This document shows positions 57,785-64,000 of a stretch of DNA of 64,000 nucleotides, one piece after another. Position numbers and translations under genes: made by a program. The first letter of the stretch is position 1; each line of letters begins with the position of its first letter. The notes below the pieces were generated by a model. It made no database searches. It saw only the letters and a list, made by a program, of their open reading frames with translations, and was not told the origin of the DNA. Origin of the DNA: Castor canadensis (Eukaryota; Chordata; Mammalia; Rodentia; Castoridae); assembly GCF_047511655.1 (NCBI RefSeq), contig NC_133399.1, positions 4,033,333 to 4,097,332 on the forward strand, given 5' to 3'.

Positions 57785-59530
57785 GGCTGTTATTCTGTCT
57801 TATAGACACCTCTGGAAGAGATTGTAAAACAAGAAAGGAAGATTAGTCCTATGATAATCAGGAGAAGGGGAGGAAGGAAAGGGAGCACCCACTGTAAGTA
57901 GGGAGACATAGGGTTGGTGCTCTGTTTTTGGTGGCAGTTTGCCTGTTTCCTGAGACTTCGTGCTCCATCTTGTACCAATCCCAATTCATAGGTGAAAAAG
58001 CATCAGTGTTCCTCCTGCAGGGAACAGATGCCTCCTTCTGCAGCTGTGAGGAGGTCTAGACTGCATCGTTTTGTAGGACTACTGCAGCCAGGGAGTCTAT
58101 TTGGTCTGTAGATAGTCTATCTATTGAGAGATGTCTTTGAGGCTGCTAGTTAGTTCTTTGGAAAGTTTGGAAAATTCAGAAATGGATATTCCAATGCCAG
58201 GCAAGCCAGGTCCCACCCCAATACGGACCACCAGGGTTACAAGGAGAGGGAGCAGTTTACTCTTTTTTTGCTCTTATGTGAGTATCAACTTGGATGGGGA
58301 CAGGAAAGGGGTGTCCAGAGATGTGAACTCAAGTGTCGGGGACATATAGGCTAGGGTGCAGGTTCCAGTCCAGTTCGTTGGCAAGTAGATGTAGCTGTTT
58401 GTCCTGCACACCCAAAAGTATCCTGAAGTGAATTGAAGGCATCCTGATGTGTGGAATTGGGTAAGCAGGAGGATGATGGGGGGGAGGATTGGGGGCAGGT
58501 GTTGGTATAGGTGAATTTAGGCCATATCTGGTGAGAGTATCTTGCAAAGCTGCTATGTGTGCAGGAATGGCATTGCTGCTGGAGCCCCTGGAGTTCCAGT
58601 CAGCAGTGTTTTGGGTTTCCAGATTTAGAGTCCCAAATTGTAAGTGGAGGAAGCATCTGTTGTTTACTGGAGTAGGGATTTGTTTGCAGGTGTCATTGGC
58701 AGGGAATGAGTATTTTGTATTTCAGAATAGATTTACATCTTGTCCCACACAATATTGTCAGGCAGTGGTGGCAGGTCATCTGAAAAGCTAGGGGGATCTG
58801 AGTGTCTGAAGTAGTCAGGACCAGAAATCTTTAGTTTTCTGTGAGCTGAAGGATTTTGGAGAAGGATGGTTATGTTGCAGTAGGAAGGTGGGAGTGTGCC
58901 CACCTGTGGATGTGATGCATGAAATTTACAGGAAATGCAGAGTGGTGCCTGATAGGCTAATTTAAGATCAGTTTGGACAGGACTGGTGACAGGTCTCTGT
59001 GGGAGATTTGGTGTTAGGAAGGAGTTTCTAATTCTCTGATGGCACCTTCCAGGAAAATGCTCATTCGCTCTGCTCGAGTCATTCCCCGGATACCAGGAGC
59101 TTCCCGTATACTCAGTCCAGCAGGTGAGATGACCTAATTGTGCAGTGAGAATGGAAGGTTGAATTTTGCCAGCTGTTCTAGGTGTAGGCAGAACCAACAC
59201 TGGCAACTCAAGGTGGTGTTGCAGTCGAGAAGGAGTGTGGAGGTTAGGGTGACTGATTTAGGTATGAGGGTAGTGTTGCCTGAGAAAGGCTAGTGGAAAG
59301 GAGGTAAAATAGGATGGTCATAATCCTCATAGTGTTACCATAAAGTAGGATGCAGAGGCAGAAAGAAAAAAATTCAATTTGGTCGGGGGAGAAATCAGTG
59401 AAAATCTCAAAAGCCATATGTCGATAGTCTGTGATATTGATAGGTTGAGGTTTGAGGCATAAAATTAGCAAAGGTCAGAGGAAAGTAGGGTCAGAAAGGT
59501 ATGAAAGTGATAGAAGGAGGTCATCTAGGA
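57785..59530 (-). pseudogene. ERV B env remnant
   Basis: Envelope glycoprotein remnant in several frames. The surface part lies at 58,733-59,206 with scattered Cys (HLTCWTEYTG) and the upstream end near 59,300-59,470. The transmembrane part has heptad-like leucines about 58,090-58,180 and a Glu-Gly-Gly-containing block near 58,020 broken by stops. The hydrophobic anchor (LPPLLLIIIGLIF) is at about 57,830-57,870, with a short tail to 57,790. The recognisable blocks differ from those of ERV A env. Non-functional. Confidence 0.68.
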
Positions 59531-59639
59531 AGCTGTCATTTTTTTCTCTTCCCAGATAGGAGGAAGGCAGGATGTCTTCAGAGAGGTGAGTCCTATAGAA
59601 GTGCAATGGTAAGGCAGAGGAGATTGTAGTTTTAGTTTG

Positions 59640-60500
59640 GATATGTGTACCCATGAGGGATGGCCCTTAAGCTTGATGGCAGTAGAAGTTGATAGAATTA
59701 CCTTATATGAGCCTTCCTATTTAGGCTTTAAAGAGACAGATGAAAGAGGTGTTGACAGATATACCCAATCCCCAGTGTGTACTGGTGTTGATGAATCAGG
59801 TGAGAGATGAGGTTTGGGGAGAAAATGATCAGCGTACTTCCAGAGGGTAGAGCATACATGGGGCAAGAGAGAAAACAGGAGGGGAGCCAGAAACTGAGGG
59901 GGCACAGTAGGCAAGCCAGACAACAAGAGTGATCACCCCTACAAAAGATGAAAGGGACTGGTTAGACGGGGCTTGCAGGGAAGAGAACAAAGTTTGAGAA
60001 GAGCCAAGGGGAGAAGCTTGACCCTTGCTAGGTGAAATTCCAGGGACAGCTCTGTAAGAGTAGCTTTTAGGGTTTGATTGGTGAGCTCCGCTTTGTGGGA
60101 GGATTGGGGGTGGTAAGGGATATGAGATCTCCAGGGGATTTGGGGGTATAGTGTTATATCTTGGGTGACAGAGGAGGTGAATTCTGCGCCATTATCTGTT
60201 TGCAGGGAGGAGGGGAAACTGAACTGGGGAATGATTTCCTTAATCAGGAAGGAGGCAATGGTGGAGGCTCTTTTGTTAGTGGTAGGGAAAGACTCCACCC
60301 ATCCTGAAAAGGTGTCTACCAATATCATCAAATATTTAAACTTCTTTACTGGAGGCATGTGGGAGAAGTCCAGCTGCCAATCGGCTGCAGGGAGGGAAAC
60401 CCTGGCCTGATGCATTGGGAAGGGTGGGGGTTTTAAGTTAGACTTGGGGTGGGTTTTTTGGCAAATGGAACAGGATGTGGTAATGTCCTGCAAGTCATGG
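59640..60500 (-). pseudogene. ERV B integrase remnant
   Basis: Integrase joins viral DNA to the host genome. The minus strand shows the end of the zinc domain (CSICQKTHP), a core with DDE residues in LDFSHM, LQTDNGAEF and KAELTNQTLK, and VDTFSGWVESFPT. The C-terminal domain motif HTGDWVYL follows near 59,770 in a different frame. Shifts occur between the core (ends 59,939) and the C-terminal part (from 59,926). Confidence 0.82.
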
Positions 60501-60599
60501 AGGTTTTGGGGTGTCGTATGAACTTGGGACTTTACGTATGTGATGAGGGATTGTAGGCTAGGGTGGAAATGGTGATGGAGGCACTGAAGGATGAATATA

Positions 60600-61330
60600 G
60601 AGTGTTATTTAGGCAAAATTAGTCACTTCTGGAGGAACCACCAACATTGTTTTTCTATGGCCTGTTGAGAGATCAGATTTTGTTTCTCTAGGGAGTAGTG
60701 GGGTTTGATTGAGGGTGAAGCTAGGTTAAGAAAAAGGTGTTGGGGGATAGCAAGTTCTAAGACTGCTCTTTTTGCTAGCTGATCTACCTTGTTATTGGCC
60801 TGGGATAGGTATTTTCCATCCTGTTGGTGTCCCCTACAATGCATGATGGTTGCCCTAGAGGGGAGAGTTGCTGCCTGGAGTAATTTATCAATTAAGTCCC
60901 CATTTATTATGGGGGTTCCTTGATGGGTCAGGAATCTACTCTCTCTCCAGAATGAAACATTGGAGTGGATTATGTTGTACGCATATTTGGAGTCAGTGTA
61001 AATATTAATTATTTTATCTTTAGCTAATTTTAGGTAAAGACTGTTAATTCTGACTGCTGACATGAGGTCCTGGGGGGCAGCGATCTGGATTCTATCACCT
61101 ATGGGGATGGGAAGTAGTCTCTATCCTTATGAAATTCCTTAATTATTGCAATTATTGCATACCCTCCCTGGTAGGGGTGTGCTTTATGGGAGCCCCAGAG
61201 AGGTAAGAATCTGTAATATGGGAGAAGGGGCTAAGTGGAAAATCAAGGGCTTTGAGTCATGAGTGGTCAGGGGGGTTCCCTGAGGGAGGTGGAGATAGTG
61301 GGGAGAAATGTGGCAGGGTTTAGGACAGAG
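60600..61330 (-). pseudogene. ERV B RNase H remnant
   Basis: RNase H removes RNA from the RNA-DNA hybrid. The frame 60,623-61,063 contains IYTDSKYAY with the catalytic Asp and the conserved HCRGHQQDGKY near its C-terminal part. Upstream sequence to about 61,330 is shifted. Confidence 0.78.
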
Positions 61331-62520
61331 TACCTTGTAAAAGATATTTGGGGATCCAAGAGTGTAGCATGGAGTATTTGGACCCTGGAGGGAGGGAGGG
61401 AGGGAAAGAAAAGCCCGGTGACTCAAGAGGTCCATCAGGGAGTGAGAGGACAGGACATGGAATGACCATGAAAGGTTAATTTGTTTGCCTTTATAATAAG
61501 GATTGAGGCTGCTGCCAGAACTCAGAGGCATTGGGGCCAGCCCTGGAATACTGGGTCTAGTTGTTTGGACAGGTAGGCGATAGGGTGAGGAGCATCACCA
61601 GGCTTTTGGCACAGGAGATCTATAGCTTGGCCTATGTCTGAATGAATATAGAGGAAGAAAGGTGTGGTAGGATCAGGGAGGTAGAGGAAAGAGACATGGC
61701 CTAGGGCAGCAAAGACAGGGGAGAGGGATCAGAGGCTAGGAGAGGCTCCCCTGGAGCCCCTTTGGTGGCTTTGTAAAGGGTCTTGGCTATTAAAGAAAAG
61801 TTGGATATTCATTTCCTAAAGTAGTTGAATAAGCCCAGTAGGGAGAGCAATTCCTGTTTATTGGAGGATAGTAGGGTGTTAAGAAGCAAAGCAAGGCAGT
61901 CTGGAGGGATGGAGTGGCGTCCAGGAGAAATGCAAAGGTAAGTGATAGAGGTGGTTACTAGTTGGGCCTTGGCTTTAGAGACGCAATTGCCCCAGGCAGC
62001 CCGAGAGTTTAGAAGAACAACAATGTGTTGTGTGCATATTTGTTGTGTGGGAGTGCAAAGGAGAAAGTCATCTACATGCTGGATGAGGTGGCTGGGGTCA
62101 GTTGGAGGGACTGGAGGTCCTGTTGGAGAGCTAGTCCAAAAAAATAAGGACTATCCTGGAATTATGGCAGGATGGTCCAGGTTAGTTGCTTTGAGGTGAA
62201 GGTGTCTGGATCCGACCAGGTAAAGGTGAATGGAGTTTGAGAAAGGGGTGGAGCGATATAGTTTAAAAAAAAAGCATCCTTTAGATCTAATACAGTAAAG
62301 AATTGTGTCTGGGGAGGGATGGTGGAGAGGAGACTCTAAGGGTTGGGGACACCAGGGTGTGTAGGGAGAATGGTCTCATAGACTTTGCATAAATCCTGTA
62401 CCAGCTGGTATTGGCCATTGGGTTTGGGGATGCCCAGGATTGCCAGGATCACAGAAGTCTTTAACCCGAAAATGCTCAGGGCAGGAATGAACAAGACAGG
62501 ACATATGAAAGGACTCACTC
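61331..62520 (-). pseudogene. ERV B reverse transcriptase remnant
   Basis: The N-terminal RT block GIPKPNGQYQLVQDL lies near 62,390-62,440. The catalytic motif near 62,060-62,085 reads QHVDDFLLC, so the usual Tyr of YVDD is His. A stop at about 62,337 and other breaks separate the blocks. Thumb and connection sequence to about 61,330 is poorly preserved. Confidence 0.75.
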
Positions 62521-63040
62521 ACTCAGGAAGGGAATGACAAAACACATATTGAGAGGGCCAGAAGGCTGATGACCAACTGGAAAAATTTTATTTTTCACAG
62601 CCAGCTTTATACAAAAGAGGAAGAGACTTAAACGTCAAAACCACCCTGACCTAGTTACAACCTTTCTGTGTTTTCCACCCTGTATTCTTACTGCCAGTGT
62701 CCTTGACTAAGTATAAACTTCTTTTTCATCAAGGGAAACCATTTATCGTTCCTTCCCACCATGATAGAGACATGGTGCACCTGCAGATTCTGACTGACCT
62801 TGTTGGAATGCTGCTAAGCCACAGCGACCTTGTCAGACTGTGGCTTTTGGTTCCCAACACAGGATGGGTGTGTTGTGAGGAGAGTGAGCGGGAAGGAGAA
62901 CTCTGGCTTGAAGGAGCAGGGAAATGATAGGTTTGAGTCCTCTGAGGGTAGGAGGTGGGAGGGGATATTGAGAGACATTAATAAATGTGGTGGGGTATTT
63001 GAGGGAAATGATAGCTGGCTCATGATGTTTAGCCATCTGA
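62521..63040. other. Region between RT and protease of ERV B
   Basis: The minus strand is open in pieces (62,814-63,050) without a clear motif. 62,530-62,830 does not look like pol and may be an insertion, since the RT N-terminus and protease end are farther apart than usual. Confidence 0.35.
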
Positions 63041-63430
63041 GGATGGTCAATGTCCCACACGAGTGTCAATGGAGGGATTGTTGGCATTTAAGGGAGAGGG
63101 GGATGAGAAAGGAGGAGAGGGAGAAGGAAGAACAGGTTCTGGAGGGGAGCTCTGTAGGAGAAATAGAATTGTAGAATTTAAAGGGGGAATGTGAAGGAAG
63201 CCAACCAATTTATGAAGTGACTCTCTTCCCAAAAGAGGATTGGGACATTGAGGCATGATGAGAAAGGAATGGGTCATGATCACTTGACCAAATATATGTA
63301 AAACTTTATGTAACTCCTGGATACCTGAGAGTCCCATTATAGGAGTGTGGCTTTTTGTGGAAGGACCAGACCATGAGATGAGAAGAGACCTGGGGTAGCC
63401 CCAGTATCAGCCACAAAGGAAAAGGTATGG
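63041..63430 (-). pseudogene. ERV B protease remnant
   Basis: The aspartic protease active site VADTGAT is visible on the minus strand at about 63,391-63,411. The protease C-terminal block CPNPLLGRESLHKL lies near 63,220-63,260. The two lie in different frames or are separated by a break near 63,340. Confidence 0.75.
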
Positions 63431-63475
63431 CCAGCTACTGTCCCAATCACCCTGGGCTCCTCAGACCCCAAAAGT

Positions 63476-64000
63476 TTAGTTCGGGATGCTGGGGATTCCA
63501 GGTCTCCTCACTAGATTGACTGATGGAGGGGTGTTTCTGGGATGTTGGTAGGAGGTAAGAAGGTTTGGGGGAGCAACAGTGTGGGCATTCCATTTCCAGT
63601 GTCCCCATTGACCACAGATAGGGCATGGCTTGGAGGCAGGATGGGGGTAGGACAGGCTTTCACCCAGTAGCTGGGATTGCCACATAGAGAACAACTTACT
63701 GATAGTGTTGCTGTAGAGTGCCCACCAATCCCAGGACTGGATGTTGTCCTGGAAACACTTTGGCCAAGGGTGGAGGCCAAAAGCTGGTACTTGGCCTTGA
63801 GGATTTTTTCCCTCTCCCATTTGTTTTCCTCATCACTATGATTAAAGACTCAGAAAGCCATATTTAGGAGCTCCTGTTGGAGTGTCTCTGTTCCTTGCTC
63901 TAGCTGGTGGAGCTTTTTCCGAATATTGGGGGTAGATTGGCTAATAAATTCATTTAGTAATGCATCCATGAGGCAGGCCATAAAAAGAGTTGGGTTTCCT
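63476..64000 (-). pseudogene. ERV B gag remnant (capsid end and nucleocapsid), partial
   Basis: The capsid C-terminal part (helical, Leu/Gln/Glu-rich) runs from the window edge to about 63,840, where a stop occurs. The nucleocapsid has two CCHC zinc knuckles in different frames, both damaged: CSLCGNPSYWVKAC has Tyr in place of His, and CPICGQWGHWKWNA has Ala in place of the last Cys. Matrix and most of capsid lie outside the window. Confidence 0.78.

Larger units (their letters stand above)
56851..64000 (-). mobile_element. Endogenous retrovirus B (ERV1-type provirus), continues past window end
   Basis: Minus-strand provirus in 3'-to-5' order along the window: 3' LTR, env, integrase, RNase H, reverse transcriptase, protease and gag nucleocapsid/capsid. 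All parts carry shifts or stops. The integrase GWVESFP-type core, the zinc-knuckle gag and the gag-pro-pol order point to a gammaretrovirus-related class I ERV. The 5' LTR must lie right of 64,000. Confidence 0.85.

Noticed and set aside
1..64000. A novel multi-gene defence or metabolic system
   Set aside because: The window is vertebrate DNA dominated by transposons; no set of intact neighbouring genes exists to support such a system.

Overview
This window is mammalian nuclear DNA, most likely from a rodent. The evidence is split exons with GT/AG splice sites, LINE-1 elements with G-rich 3' tails, many 7SL/B1-like and tRNA-derived SINEs (often fused into one composite unit), class I endogenous retroviruses, 5S rRNA pseudogenes and a vomeronasal type 2 receptor (V2R) exon. 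The composite SINE reminds me of the beaver/kangaroo-rat side of the rodents, but I cannot verify the species. There are no bacterial features, operons or CRISPR arrays.

Layout. 1-0.5 kb: one V2R cysteine-rich exon on the minus strand. 1.5-4.7 kb: an L1 with its 5' end but no 3' end. 5-10 kb: GC-rich, SINE-dotted intergenic or intronic DNA with a 39-nt 5S rRNA insertion between perfect 15-bp direct repeats. 10.5-27 kb: five consecutive exons of the SUGP2 gene (SURP and G-patch domains, a splicing-related protein) on the plus strand. Their splice phases agree, but the reading frame is broken by one in-frame stop and one frameshift, and the usual last exon was not found. A minus-strand ERV1-type provirus (13.6-21.0 kb) lies in the intron between the second SURP exon and the acidic exon. 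It keeps a broken env, appears to lack pol, and carries a later L1 insertion. 27-32 kb: SINEs, an old L1 and GC-rich sequence without a convincing gene.

32-49 kb: an L1 hotspot. It holds an antisense 5'-truncated L1 (34.3-36.4 kb), a nearly full-length sense L1 (36.5-43.5 kb) with recognisable endonuclease and reverse transcriptase but several breaks, and a head-to-tail series of L1 3' ends to 46.1 kb. The block is bracketed by copies of a low-copy repeat, two direct and one inverted, one of which is split by a solo LTR. 49-56.8 kb: AT-rich DNA with SINEs and unassigned short reading frames, then a three-unit tandem repeat of about 73 bp. 56.85-64 kb: a second minus-strand ERV1 provirus entering from the right edge, with 3' LTR, env, integrase, RNase H, reverse transcriptase, protease and the gag nucleocapsid region, all broken.

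Only SUGP2 and the V2R exon represent host genes; nearly everything else is transposon-derived. I see no intact multi-gene system. The most informative items are the disrupted SUGP2 copy, the tail-less 5S insertion, the L1 cluster, and two proviruses that share an LTR family but differ in their env regions. All repeat names rest on recognition by eye, without database support.
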